Shown: positions 37,545 through 46,710 of the stretch, piece after piece | Position numbering within the stretch: the first letter of the stretch is position 1 | Layout: each line of letters begins with the position of its first letter | Translations under genes and position numbers: made by a program | Notes under the pieces: model-generated | Told to the model about the DNA's origin: nothing | What the model saw: the letters and a program-made list of their open reading frames with translations, nothing else | The model's database searches: none | Origin: Zobellia uliginosa | Lineage (GTDB): Bacteria; Bacteroidota; Bacteroidia; Flavobacteriales; Flavobacteriaceae | Reading direction: 5' to 3' | Length of the DNA: 64,000 bases | NCBI RefSeq assembly: GCF_900156625.1 | Contig: NZ_FTOB01000003.1 | Coordinates: 186,001 to 250,000 of the forward strand

Positions 37545-39197
37545 GTGCTAGTACACCTTTCTATAAAAAATTACGCTTTAATAGATGACCTGAACGTGGC
37601 CTTTACCAAAGGGTTCACTTGTATTACTGGTGAAACCGGTGCCGGTAAGTCTATTTTGTTGGGTGGTTTGTCCTTGGTATTGGGCAAGCGCGCCGATTTA
37701 TCCTCTTTGAGGAATAAGGAGAAAAAATGTGTTATCGAAGCTGAATTTCAAATCGATAAGTATAATTTGAAGTCCTTTTTTCAGGAGAATGATCTAGATT
37801 ACGAGGAATTGACCATTATCAGAAGGGAAATCCAGCCTAGTGGGAAATCACGGGCCTTTATCAACGATTCTCCCGTTACTTTGGATGTTCTTACGCGATT
37901 GGGAAGCAACCTGATAGATGTGCATTCGCAACACCAGACCTTGCAATTGACCGATAACGACTTTCAATTGAAGGTTATCGATGCCCTTGCTGGAAACAAA
38001 GACTTGCTCGCTGATTATGGAGGGAAGCTCCGTTTGTTCAAATCGACCTCAAAGGAACTTTCCGAATTGATTGAATTTCAAAAAGAAGCGAATAAAGAGC
38101 ACGATTACAATAGTTTTTTGCTGCAGGAACTTCAGGCCGCTCCCTTGAAGCCAGGGCTCCAAGAAGAACTGGAAGAGCAGTTTGAGCAATTGAACAACGT
38201 AGAGAACATTCTTGAGCTTATTGCTTCGGGCCATCAGTTGCTCAATGACGAACAAGTGGGTATCGTTAGTTTGCTTACCGAACTCAAACAGGTGATGAGT
38301 CGCCTTTCGGGCTATGGTAGTCAATATGCCGACCTGAACGAACGGGTGCAATCGGTTTTTATAGAGGTTGACGATATAGCCTCTGAACTTCAGAGCTATC
38401 AAGAAGATACCGAAGCCAACCCGCAATTACTCGAAGAAACGAACGCGAAGCTGCAACAGCTTTACGATTTACAGAAAAAACATGGGGTTCAAGAGGTTTC
38501 CGAATTGTTGAAAATTAGGGAAGGGCTCGCAGAGAAGGTCAGTGTTACCGAAAATCTTGAGGCGGACATAGAAAAGAAGGAAAAAGAGCTTGAGGTGCAT
38601 AAAACGGCATTGCAAAAGGCGGCCAACGCACTGACGGCCAAACGGAAAAAGGTGATACCGGAGCTAAAAAAACAACTTGAAGATTCGCTCAAAGCCCTAG
38701 GTATGGCCAGCGCTACTTTTAAAATAGAACTTTTTAAGTCGAATGACTTTAAGTCAAATGGAGCGGACGGACTTACCTTTTTGTTCTCCGCGAACAAGGG
38801 GGGTGATTACGGGGAGCTGAAAAAAGTGGCCTCAGGGGGAGAGCTTTCCCGTATTATGCTTACCATTAAATCTATTTTGGCGAAATACGAAAACTTGCCC
38901 ACCATTATGTTCGATGAGATCGATACTGGGGTTTCTGGTGAAATCTCTGGAAAAATGGGCGATATTATGCAAGAAATGAGCCGAAGCATGCAGGTGTTCT
39001 CCATTACGCATTTGCCACAGGTGGCCTCTAAGGGCGATCATCACTTTAAGGTGTACAAGCAAGAAGAGGGCGCGGTTACCAAAACCAATATGAAGGAATT
39101 GGACCAAGAAGAAAGGGTAGTGGAGCTGGCGGAAATGTTAGGGGGTAAAGAGCTTTCCGATTCGGCCATGGCCCATGCAAGACAACTTTTGAACTAG
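37545..39197 (+). CDS. recN: DNA repair protein RecN
   Basis: A 550-residue SMC-like ATPase that acts early in double-strand break repair. Walker A is GETGAGKSILLG (29-40), the ABC signature is ASGGELSRIMLTIK (about 428), Walker B is PTIMFDEIDTG (about 455) and the D-loop/His switch ITHLPQVAS follows. The central part (about 150-360) is a coiled coil. Translation seems to begin at a GTG (37545): the resulting MLVHLSIKNYALI N-terminus is the standard RecN one and there is no ATG in frame near it. Confidence 0.96.
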   Translation: MLVHLSIKNYALIDDLNVAFTKGFTCITGETGAGKSILLGGLSLVLGKRADLSSLRNKEKKCVIEAEFQIDKYNLKSFFQENDLDYEELTIIRREIQPSGKSRAFINDSPVTLDVLTRLGSNLIDVHSQHQTLQLTDNDFQLKVIDALAGNKDLLADYGGKLRLFKSTSKELSELIEFQKEANKEHDYNSFLLQELQAAPLKPGLQEELEEQFEQLNNVENILELIASGHQLLNDEQVGIVSLLTELKQVMSRLSGYGSQYADLNERVQSVFIEVDDIASELQSYQEDTEANPQLLEETNAKLQQLYDLQKKHGVQEVSELLKIREGLAEKVSVTENLEADIEKKEKELEVHKTALQKAANALTAKRKKVIPELKKQLEDSLKALGMASATFKIELFKSNDFKSNGADGLTFLFSANKGGDYGELKKVASGGELSRIMLTIKSILAKYENLPTIMFDEIDTGVSGEISGKMGDIMQEMSRSMQVFSITHLPQVASKGDHHFKVYKQEEGAVTKTNMKELDQEERVVELAEMLGGKELSDSAMAHARQLLN

Positions 39198-39280
39198 AAT
39201 CCGATTTGGCGTATGCCTCCTAGGCTTCCTATTTCGATTCTTAGGTCGATTTTGTCCCTTTAAATGTTTTTTTCTTTACA

Positions 39281-39317
39281 TGGCAACTATTTGTTGCCAA
39301 CTTTTTAAATATCTTTG
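39281..39317 (+). promoter_or_regulatory. fabI promoter overlapped by a perfect inverted repeat
   Basis: TATCTTTG (39310-39317) fits the -7 consensus, and TTG (39291-39293) lies 16 bases upstream. The TTG is inside a perfect inverted repeat TGGCAAC-TATTT-GTTGCCA (39281-39299). The repeat could be an operator, or the recN terminator (it is followed by AACTTTTT). Confidence 0.5.
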
Positions 39318-39353
39318 GGCCTTTAATAAGAACAACCAACAGAATCTAGCACA

Positions 39354-40166
39354 ATGTCGTATAATTTACTAAAAGGTAAGAAAGGAATCATTTTTGGAGC
39401 TTTGGATGAAAATTCAATAGCGTGGAAAACTGCAGAGCGAATCCATGAAGAGGGAGGGACTTTTGTTCTGACCAATGCGCCGGTAGCTATGCGTTTGGGG
39501 CAGATCAAGGATTTGGCAGCAAAGACAGGTTCTGAGATTATCCCTGCCGATGCAACGAGTGAAGAGGACCTTGATAACCTGGTCACCAAGTCTATGGAGA
39601 TTCTAGGTGGAAAAATCGATTTTGTATTGCACGCTATCGGGATGTCTATCAATGTTAGAAAAGGCCGTTCTTATACCGATGAAAAATATGACTTTACCAC
39701 CAAGGGGTGGGATGTTTCGGCACTTTCGTTCCATAAGGTATTGCAAAGCCTGTATAAGGCTGACGCCATGAAGGAATGGGGAAGCATCGTAGCCTTGACC
39801 TATATGGCGGCACAACGCGTTTTTCCAGATTATAATGATATGGCCGACAATAAGGCTTACTTGGAATCGGTGGCACGTAGTTTTGGTTATTTCTTCGGAA
39901 AGGAAAAAAATGTCCGTGTAAATACCATATCGCAATCGCCAACTCCTACAACGGCCGGTCAAGGCGTTAAAGGTTTTGACGGTTTTATCAGTTACGCGGA
40001 AAAAATGTCTCCTTTGGGTAACGCCACCGCTTTGGAGTGTGCCGATTATACCGTAACCCTCTTTTCGGACCTAACCAGAAAAGTTACAATGCAAAACTTG
40101 TTTCACGATGGCGGTTTCTCGAACACGGGCGTAAGCCAAGAGGTTATCGAACGTTTTACAGAGTAG
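39354..40166 (+). CDS. fabI: Enoyl-[acyl-carrier-protein] reductase (NADH)
   Basis: A 270-residue SDR-type enzyme for the last reductive step of each fatty-acid elongation cycle. The catalytic pair Tyr160-x6-Lys167 lies in DYNDMADNK, with the second FabI-specific Tyr150 ten residues before (E. coli Tyr146/Tyr156/Lys163 pattern). The atypical Gly-rich loop GIIFGALDENSIAW is also typical of FabI rather than FabG. This is the target class of triclosan. It has its own promoter and is therefore probably separate from recN. Confidence 0.96.
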   Translation: MSYNLLKGKKGIIFGALDENSIAWKTAERIHEEGGTFVLTNAPVAMRLGQIKDLAAKTGSEIIPADATSEEDLDNLVTKSMEILGGKIDFVLHAIGMSINVRKGRSYTDEKYDFTTKGWDVSALSFHKVLQSLYKADAMKEWGSIVALTYMAAQRVFPDYNDMADNKAYLESVARSFGYFFGKEKNVRVNTISQSPTPTTAGQGVKGFDGFISYAEKMSPLGNATALECADYTVTLFSDLTRKVTMQNLFHDGGFSNTGVSQEVIERFTE

Positions 40167-40291
40167 AAACAACGGTTCCGTTTCGTATATGATTGAATTC
40201 TGACGAGAATATTTGTTTTCGGCATATGTTTGGGCATTTTATATTATCGGTTAGGTAATGTAAATGTCTTAGGAATCCCGTATAAAAGCTC

Positions 40292-41293
40292 ATGGATTTA
40301 TCTTTCTCGTTTATAGTTCCTGTTTATAATAGACCCGATGAAATAGCGGAGTTATTGGAAAGCCTGACGCATCAGACCTATTCCGATGATTTTGAGGTGT
40401 TGATCGTAGAAGATGGGTCGACCCTTTCGTCGGAAGAGGTGATAGGGAGGTATATGGACAAGTTGTCCATTTCCTATTATAAGAAGCCCAATTCGGGGCC
40501 AGGGGATTCAAGAAATTACGGAATGGCCCGCGCCAAGGGCAATTATTTTCTTATCGTAGATTCTGATTGTATGATTCCACCGCAGTACTTGGAAGCGGTG
40601 CATATGGCCCTGAAGAAGGACTTTGTACATTGTTTCGGAGGGCCCGATGCGGCCCATGAATCGTTCGGGCTTTTGCAGAAGGCCATTAATTACGCCATGA
40701 CCTCGGTACTTACTACCGGGGGAATCCGTGGAAATAAAAAGGCACTGGACAAGTTTCAGCCGCGTAGTTTTAATATGGGGATTTCTAAAATCGCCTTTGA
40801 AACTGTGGGCGGATTCGGAAAAATTCACCCTGGTGAAGATCCTGATTTTACCTTTCGGGTGTGGAACAAGGGCTTTGATACCCGATTGATTCCAGAAGCT
40901 TTTGTGTATCATAAGCGACGAATCGACTGGAACAAGTTTTTCGTTCAAGTAAAAAAATTCGGTAGTGTTCGTCCTATTTTAAACCAATGGCATCCGAAGA
41001 CCTCGAAAATGACCTATTGGTTCCCTACGTTTTTCTGCTTGGGTTTTTTGGCATCACTTCTTTTGTTTGCAATGGGGATTCGTTTGCCCATCTATTTATA
41101 TGTGGTTTATTTTTTGCTCATCTTTATAGATTCACTCTTGAAAAACAGAAACTTAGCGGTAGCTTTGCTTTCCTTGGTCGCCGTGAGTATCCAATTTATG
41201 GGGTACGGCTATGGTTTTTTAAAATCAAGCATCTTCCTTAACTTTAGCAAAAAGGAACCAGAGATATTATTTCCACATTTATTCTTTAAGTAA
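40292..41293 (+). CDS. Family 2 glycosyltransferase, membrane-anchored
   Basis: A 333-residue GT-A fold glycosyltransferase. The N-terminal FIVPVYNRPDEIAELLESL and a second EDGS motif are the GT2 nucleotide-sugar half; the metal-binding D-x-D is VDSDCM (Asp90, Asp92). The ED-containing acceptor motif is GGFGKIHPGEDPDF at about residue 172-186, where GEDPD is the catalytic base region. Two or three membrane helices at the C-terminus (about 245-320) anchor it in the inner membrane. Sugar and acceptor are unknown; polysaccharide or lipid glycosylation are likely. It is directly upstream of the YbbR gene. Confidence 0.92.
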   Translation: MDLSFSFIVPVYNRPDEIAELLESLTHQTYSDDFEVLIVEDGSTLSSEEVIGRYMDKLSISYYKKPNSGPGDSRNYGMARAKGNYFLIVDSDCMIPPQYLEAVHMALKKDFVHCFGGPDAAHESFGLLQKAINYAMTSVLTTGGIRGNKKALDKFQPRSFNMGISKIAFETVGGFGKIHPGEDPDFTFRVWNKGFDTRLIPEAFVYHKRRIDWNKFFVQVKKFGSVRPILNQWHPKTSKMTYWFPTFFCLGFLASLLLFAMGIRLPIYLYVVYFLLIFIDSLLKNRNLAVALLSLVAVSIQFMGYGYGFLKSSIFLNFSKKEPEILFPHLFFK

Positions 41294-42262
41294 TTGTTAG
41301 ACCTAATAACAGATAAGATAAAAAAGGCCCTCAAGAAGAGGAAGGTAAAGATGTTTTTAATGTTTTTATTCTTCTCTACTTTGATATGGCTTATCAATAA
41401 TCTTTCCCGTAGCTATGTGAGTACGGCCAAGTTTAATTTAGAGTACGTGAACCTGCCGGAAGGATACCTCTTTAGGGGGGCGACGGACAATGAGTTAAAG
41501 GTGAGGCTGAAAGCGGGTGGTTTTCAGTTCTTGGGTTTTAATTTTAGGAGGAGTACCATAGCTATTGACCTTTCAGAGGCCCAGCGTAAAGATTCGATGT
41601 TTTATGTGCCTCAAAGCGTGTATAAAAAACAGGTAGAGAGGCAATTAAGTGGTTCTATGTCATTGGTAGATATAGAGACCGATACCCTTTTTGTGGGAAT
41701 GCTGGCCGTAATTTCAAAGAGGGTGCCCGTACGTCCGAACGTGGAAATGAATTTGGCCCGTAATTATCTCTTGGACGGAAAAATAGAAACAAAACCAGAC
41801 TCTATAACCCTCGTTGGGCCTTCCGACGAGATAGATAGTATAAGGGTGGTCCGTACCAAGAAATTGACCCTGCCCGATGTAGATTCCGATTTTTCCGAAT
41901 CGGTGGAAATCTATAAATCGGAAAAACTCAAGAATACCGAGTACTCCCATGGTGAAGTAGAGCTTACGGCCAAGATTGCGCGCTTCTCTGAAAAGGTATT
42001 CGAGGTACCGATAAAAATGGTGCATTTTCCCGATAATGTAGAGGTGAAGACATTTCCCGATAAGGTCTCGGTTTTGTGCAAGGCCAAACTGGAACGTTTG
42101 AAGAAACTCGAAGCCGATGATTTTGAGGTGATTGCCGATTATCGCCAGCTGGAAGAAGGTGAAGGTCATGGGCTAAAACTACAATTGCGAAAAAAGCCTA
42201 GTGGATTGCACAGTGTAAAACTACAAAAGGACACGGTTGAATACATATTGAACAAGAAATGA
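41294..42262 (+). CDS. YbbR-like domain protein
   Basis: A 322-residue protein with one membrane helix near the N-terminus (about residues 19-37, MFLMFLFFSTLIWLI) and an outer region of beta-rich YbbR-like repeats, for example VKLKAGGFQFLG-like and ITLVGPSDEIDSI. In Firmicutes the related CdaR regulates the diadenylate cyclase CdaA; no cdaA is nearby here, so that role is only a suggestion. The start is uncertain: the reading frame begins with a TTG right after the GT2 stop codon, while the first ATG (41351) is at the helix start. It overlaps coaE by four bases. Confidence 0.8.
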   Translation: MLDLITDKIKKALKKRKVKMFLMFLFFSTLIWLINNLSRSYVSTAKFNLEYVNLPEGYLFRGATDNELKVRLKAGGFQFLGFNFRRSTIAIDLSEAQRKDSMFYVPQSVYKKQVERQLSGSMSLVDIETDTLFVGMLAVISKRVPVRPNVEMNLARNYLLDGKIETKPDSITLVGPSDEIDSIRVVRTKKLTLPDVDSDFSESVEIYKSEKLKNTEYSHGEVELTAKIARFSEKVFEVPIKMVHFPDNVEVKTFPDKVSVLCKAKLERLKKLEADDFEVIADYRQLEEGEGHGLKLQLRKKPSGLHSVKLQKDTVEYILNKK

Positions 42263-42849
42263 GAATTGTAGGTTTGACAGGAGGGATTGGTAGTGGTAAG
42301 ACTACGGTCGCTAAAATGTTTGAAGAATTGGGGGTGCCGGTCTATAATTCAGATACCAGGGCCAAAGAGCTTATGCAAAGCTCCCAAGACTTGGTGGCAG
42401 CCATAAAGGAGCTTTTGGGTGAGGAAGCTTATCGAGAAGATGGGGCGTTGGATAGGGCCTTTATATCTAGTCGGGTTTTTGATAACCAAGAGTTGTTGAG
42501 TAAGCTGAACGCAATTGTTCATCCGGCGGTTCGAAAAGATTTCATACATTGGGCCGATGAACAAACCGCAGATTACGTCATTCAAGAAGCGGCCATCATA
42601 TTTGAAATCGGAACCCAAGATTTCTATGATTGCATTATTCTAGTGGTCGCCCCTAAGGAAACCAGAATCGAAAGGGTTGTGCAACGCGATGCGGGCATTA
42701 CCGTAAAAAGTGTAGAGGCCCGAATGAAAAACCAATGGGAAGACGATAGAAAAATAGAGGCTTCCGACTACATCATCGAAAACCTAAACATTGAACAAAC
42801 CAAGGTCCAAGTATTGGATGTTCATCGCGATTTGCTCAATAAAATCTAG
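42259..42849 (+). CDS. coaE: Dephospho-CoA kinase
   Basis: A 196-residue kinase that adds the 3'-phosphate in the last step of coenzyme A synthesis. The P-loop GGIGSGKTTVAKMF (8-21) is at the N-terminus, followed by NSDTRAKELM, the CoaE-specific acceptor motif, and the lid region with IERVVQRDAGI. The start overlaps the YbbR stop by four bases. Together with coaBC (35.4 kb) the window covers two of the late coenzyme A steps. Confidence 0.97.
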   Translation: MRIVGLTGGIGSGKTTVAKMFEELGVPVYNSDTRAKELMQSSQDLVAAIKELLGEEAYREDGALDRAFISSRVFDNQELLSKLNAIVHPAVRKDFIHWADEQTADYVIQEAAIIFEIGTQDFYDCIILVVAPKETRIERVVQRDAGITVKSVEARMKNQWEDDRKIEASDYIIENLNIEQTKVQVLDVHRDLLNKI

Positions 42850-42932
42850 GCCTCACGCAGTTTTAACATTTTTGTTAAGGTTTGGTTAAACGTACTATCT
42901 GTGAGTTGTTAAATCTTTAATTTTACTTTTAA

Positions 42933-44513
42933 ATGAATAAGAGGCTATTTATTCTTTTGGTGGCGCTGATGAGTCTCTCCCTGATTGGAATTATTTCCGT
43001 TCAGTTCTTGTGGATAAAACAGTCTGTCGAAGATAAGGAGGAACAATTCTCCAATACCGTTTCAGAAGTGCTGAACACGGTATCCGATAAAATTGCGGAA
43101 AGGGAAACCAAAGATTATTTTGAGCGTTACCTCAACATTAAGGATAGTGTGGGTGAGCCCAAAAGTTCTCATTTGAGAAATATCTTTTTTATAGATAGGG
43201 ATATAAACTCCAACGAGATTCGGTTTTATTCCCATGGTATTTTAGAGGAGAATTACAATATAGCATCTACGTTCTTTGATAATGGTAATGCAAGTGATAC
43301 GGCCACAATAAAGGGGTTTACCAGTAAACGTACCCAAACGATATTTAAAGAGGATTTTGGGCTTGATGGCAAGGGGTATAAACTCAATGCGAAACAGAAA
43401 CTAGAAAAAATCGGAGGGCTTTCGTCAATAGAAAAGGCCCAGTTTGAAGACGTTTTTAGTGAATATGCCAAAAAGGTGCCGATTCATAAAAGGGTTTCCA
43501 AGCAAGAAATTCAACTGTTACTGGATCGGGAACTCAAAAATAGGAATCTTGATCTCGATTACGAGTATGGGGTATATAGTAGAGGGCTTCCTACAAAGGT
43601 GAAGTCGCGAAAATTCAAGTTCGCAAAGGACATGCTCTATGAAACACCTATTTTTAAAGATAGTGAGGGGGCTAGTAATTTCTCCTTGTTGATAGCATTT
43701 CCGAAGAAAAAGAAATTCTTGATACAGTCCATAATAAAGATGGCACTGCTATCCTTACTTTTTACTTTGGTAATCGTAATCGCATATTCGGGAGCTATTT
43801 ACCAATTGATACGTCAAAAGCAGATATCCGAAATAAAATCGGATTTTATCAATAATATGACGCATGAGTTTAAAACACCCATTGCAACGATAAACTTGGC
43901 CGTGGAGGCTATTCGTAACCCAAAGATAATCGGGAATCCGGAAAAGGTGGACCGCTATCTGACCATGATCCGTGAAGAGAACAAACGAATGCATGCCCAA
44001 GTGGAAAATGTATTGCGTATCTCAAAATTGGAAAAGAACCAATTGGATATCAGTAAGGATAGGGTAGATGTTCACGACATAATACAAGATGCTATCGCCC
44101 ATGTCGAGCTCATAGTGGCCGACCGTGGAGGCTATATCGAAACCCATCTAGATGCCACCCGTACAGAGGTATTGGCCAGTGAAATGCATTTTACCAACGT
44201 TATTGTCAATATTCTTGACAATGCAATTAAATATTCGACAGAGGCGCCTCGAATAGATATATATACCGAGGTGGCCAAGAATTTTATTGTGATAAAAGTA
44301 AAAGATCAAGGTGCCGGAATGAGCAAGGCAGTGGTCAAAAAGGTGTTTGAAAAATTTTACCGCGAACACACGGGCGATTTACATAATGTCAAGGGGCACG
44401 GCCTAGGTTTGGCATATGTTAAAAAAATCGTTGACGATCACCAAGGTGAAGTCTATGCGGAAAGTGAAAAAGGAAAGGGAAGTACATTTTATATAAAATT
44501 GCCTTTAATCTAA
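42933..44513 (+). CDS. rprX: Sensor histidine kinase RprX-like
   Basis: A 526-residue membrane sensor kinase. Two membrane helices (about 5-27 and 270-292) enclose a periplasmic sensor of about 240 residues without a recognised domain. The dimerisation domain carries the phospho-acceptor His311 in NNMTHEFKTPIATINL. The ATP-binding domain has the N box IVNILDNAIKYS, G1 KDQGAGMS and G2 GHGLGLAYVKKIV. It forms a pair with the response regulator 11 bases downstream. The name follows Bacteroides RprX/RprY, which have this architecture and synteny as far as I recall; the signal is unknown. Confidence 0.9.
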   Translation: MNKRLFILLVALMSLSLIGIISVQFLWIKQSVEDKEEQFSNTVSEVLNTVSDKIAERETKDYFERYLNIKDSVGEPKSSHLRNIFFIDRDINSNEIRFYSHGILEENYNIASTFFDNGNASDTATIKGFTSKRTQTIFKEDFGLDGKGYKLNAKQKLEKIGGLSSIEKAQFEDVFSEYAKKVPIHKRVSKQEIQLLLDRELKNRNLDLDYEYGVYSRGLPTKVKSRKFKFAKDMLYETPIFKDSEGASNFSLLIAFPKKKKFLIQSIIKMALLSLLFTLVIVIAYSGAIYQLIRQKQISEIKSDFINNMTHEFKTPIATINLAVEAIRNPKIIGNPEKVDRYLTMIREENKRMHAQVENVLRISKLEKNQLDISKDRVDVHDIIQDAIAHVELIVADRGGYIETHLDATRTEVLASEMHFTNVIVNILDNAIKYSTEAPRIDIYTEVAKNFIVIKVKDQGAGMSKAVVKKVFEKFYREHTGDLHNVKGHGLGLAYVKKIVDDHQGEVYAESEKGKGSTFYIKLPLI

Positions 44514-44524
44514 CTCAACAAGTT

Positions 44525-45235
44525 ATGGAAACAGTAAATAAGAAAATACTCTTAGTGGAGGATGATCCCAATTTCGGAATTGTGCTGAAGGACTATTTAT
44601 CGATGAACGATTTTGATGTCACTTTGGCCAAAAATGGTATGGAGGGGTTTGAGAAGTTTAAAAAGGATAATTATGACATTTGTATTTTGGATGTGATGAT
44701 GCCCTATAAGGATGGTTTTACCTTGGCCAAGGAGATTCGTGAAAAGAACGAAAATGTTCCTATCGTTTTTCTTACCGCTAAGACCATGAAGGAAGATGTT
44801 CTTAAAGGATATAAAGCCGGGGCCGATGATTATCTGAACAAGCCGTTCGATTCGGAAGTTCTTTTGATGAAAATCAGGGCCATACTTCAACGAAAGGCCT
44901 CTAATACCTTGGCGGATAGTAAGAAGTTTGAATTCACTATTGGTAATTTCCATTTGAATTCAAAATTGCGTTTCTTGAAATACAAGGATGAGGAAGCAAT
45001 TAAACTTTCTCCGAAAGAAAATGAATTGCTTCGTCTTTTGGCCTTGCACGAAAATGATTTTATGCCCCGTGAATTGGCACTTACCAAAATATGGAGAGAC
45101 GATAACTACTTTACATCAAGAAGTATGGACGTGTATATCGCCAAGCTTAGAAAATACCTTAAACGAGACGATACTGTTGAAATTTTGAACATTCACGGTG
45201 AAGGCTTCCGGTTGGTAGTCAAAGAAGGAGAATAA
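44525..45235 (+). CDS. rprY: OmpR-type response regulator RprY-like
   Basis: A 236-residue two-component regulator. The receiver domain has acidic residues Asp13/Asp14 in VEDDPNF, phospho-acceptor Asp56 in CILDVMMPYKDG, a conserved Thr in FLTAKT and Lys in LNKPFDSEV. The C-terminal winged helix shows the typical KLSPKENELLRLLALHENDF and SRSMDVYIAKLRKYL DNA-recognition helices. It is the last gene of the run and is followed by a terminator. Partner is the kinase just upstream. Confidence 0.94.
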   Translation: METVNKKILLVEDDPNFGIVLKDYLSMNDFDVTLAKNGMEGFEKFKKDNYDICILDVMMPYKDGFTLAKEIREKNENVPIVFLTAKTMKEDVLKGYKAGADDYLNKPFDSEVLLMKIRAILQRKASNTLADSKKFEFTIGNFHLNSKLRFLKYKDEEAIKLSPKENELLRLLALHENDFMPRELALTKIWRDDNYFTSRSMDVYIAKLRKYLKRDDTVEILNIHGEGFRLVVKEGE

Positions 45236-45259
45236 AATAGAAATACAATAATAGATATG

Positions 45260-45293
45260 AAAAGCCCTGCTATGATTATAGCGGGGCTTTTTT
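45260..45293 (+). terminator. Bidirectional terminator between rprY and gntK
   Basis: A 14-bp stem AAAAGCCCTGCTAT / ATAGCGGGGCTTTT with one T-G pair and a GATT loop, followed on the plus strand by a T run. It lies 25 bases after rprY and covers the end of gntK on the other strand, whose stop codon is inside the hairpin. Confidence 0.85.
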
Positions 45294-45788
45294 GTTGTTT
45301 AGCTGGGCGATGACCTCTTCCGTGATTTCGTCGGGTGTAAGCATTATAGATACCGTAATCGCGTCATCGGGCACCTCTAAGGTGTCGAATTGTGATTGTA
45401 GTAGTTCGGGAGGCATAAAATGGTTTTGACGCTGCTTGAGCCGTGCCATGATTTCGTCAAAGGAGCCTTTCAGGTAAACGAAATAAAGTTTCTTTTTCAA
45501 GCCCTTCTGTAGAATGGAACGGTATTTTGTTTTGAGGGCCGAACAGGCAATGATGGCACCTTTTTCACTGTTCTCAAGGGCCAATAGGTTGAGCCGTTCT
45601 AACCAGCCTTGACGGTCATTGTCGTCTAAGGGAATACCTTCGGCCATTTTCTTTACGTTTTCCTTGGGGTGAAAATCGTCCCCGTCAAAGAAATTGATAC
45701 GGAGTTTCTCGGCCAATAGTAGGCCTATGGTGCTTTTGCCCGAGCCTGAAACGCCCATAACGAATATGATCGGATTTCTATCGTTCAT
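45276..45788 (-). CDS. gntK: Gluconokinase
   Basis: A 170-residue P-loop kinase that phosphorylates gluconate to 6-phosphogluconate. The Walker A motif is GVSGSGKSTIG (12-22), followed by the gluconokinase-typical FFDGDDFHPKENVKKMAEGIPLDDNDR, where DGDDFHP is the substrate loop. The lid LKQRQNHFMPPELLQSQF is also diagnostic. The start lies inside the end of miaA (11-base overlap). No gluconate transporter or dehydratase is in the neighbourhood. Confidence 0.94.
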   Translation of the reverse strand: MNDRNPIIFVMGVSGSGKSTIGLLLAEKLRINFFDGDDFHPKENVKKMAEGIPLDDNDRQGWLERLNLLALENSEKGAIIACSALKTKYRSILQKGLKKKLYFVYLKGSFDEIMARLKQRQNHFMPPELLQSQFDTLEVPDDAITVSIMLTPDEITEEVIAQLNNKKAPL

Positions 45789-46710
45789 CTAGTTTGTTTT
45801 TTAAGGTCGCTATAGCATCTTTGAACGCAGCGTCGTGTGATACCCAAAGGGTTTCTTCGTTTCGCTTGAACCAAGTAAGTTGGCGTTTGGCAAACCTGCG
45901 TGTATTTTTTTTGATTTCATCGAGGGCAAAGCTTAGGTCGTCGGTCGTAGCCTTCCCTTCGGCTTCTTTTTGAAAATAGGTGAAAAGTTCACGATAGCCT
46001 ACAGTCTGCAAGGCGTTAAGGTGTCGATGCTCTATAAGTTGCCTGGCTTCTTCGATAAGGCCGTCGGCAACCATAAGGTCGACACGCTTGTTGATGCGTT
46101 CGTATATCAGTTTTCGGTCGGCTTCAATTCCAATGCTTAGGGTTTCGAACGGGCGTTTTTTCTTGTTCTGGGAAAGGAAGGAAGAGTAGGGGGTTTCTGT
46201 TCCAATACAAATTTCCAAAGCCCGAATGAGCCGATGTGGATTGTTAAGGTCTACCTTTTCGTAATAGTTCGGATCTCTTTTATGTAGTTCGGCCTGTAGG
46301 GATTCGATACCTTTTTCGCTCAATTCTCGATTTAGTTGCTCGCGTATTTTCGGGTCGACTTTAGGAAAGTCGTCGAGCCCTTCGGTCACGGCCTTGGTGT
46401 ATAGTCCGCTTCCACCGACCATCACGACAATATCATGGGTTTTAAACAGGAGGTCGAGCAACTGCAGTGCGTCACGTTCAAAATCACCTACCGAATACGA
46501 ATCGAAAATACTGATATGTTGAATAAAGTGATGTTGGGCTCCGGCCAGTTCTTCGGTGGTGGGTACGGCCGTGCCGATTTTCATTTCCTTAAAAAATTGT
46601 CTGGAATCGGCGGATATTATCTCGGTCTTAAAATGTTGGGCGAGGGCAATGGCAAGTTTGGTCTTGCCAATAGCGGTTGGGCCGACAACGGATAAAAGTA
46701 TCTTTTTCAT
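45778..46710 (-). CDS. miaA: tRNA dimethylallyltransferase
   Basis: A 310-residue enzyme that adds a dimethylallyl group to N6 of A37 in tRNAs reading UNN codons. The P-loop is VVGPTAIGKTKLA, followed by IISADSRQFFKEMKIGTA with the catalytic/specificity Asp, and the YEKVDLNNPHRLIRALEI segment, plus RQLTWFKR at the C-terminal part. The start is the ATG at 46710, which overlaps the channel gene's stop (TAATG); the longer frame would use a TTG. It is in one transcript with the K+ channel and gntK. Confidence 0.96.
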   Translation of the reverse strand: MKKILLSVVGPTAIGKTKLAIALAQHFKTEIISADSRQFFKEMKIGTAVPTTEELAGAQHHFIQHISIFDSYSVGDFERDALQLLDLLFKTHDIVVMVGGSGLYTKAVTEGLDDFPKVDPKIREQLNRELSEKGIESLQAELHKRDPNYYEKVDLNNPHRLIRALEICIGTETPYSSFLSQNKKKRPFETLSIGIEADRKLIYERINKRVDLMVADGLIEEARQLIEHRHLNALQTVGYRELFTYFQKEAEGKATTDDLSFALDEIKKNTRRFAKRQLTWFKRNEETLWVSHDAAFKDAIATLKNKLDER

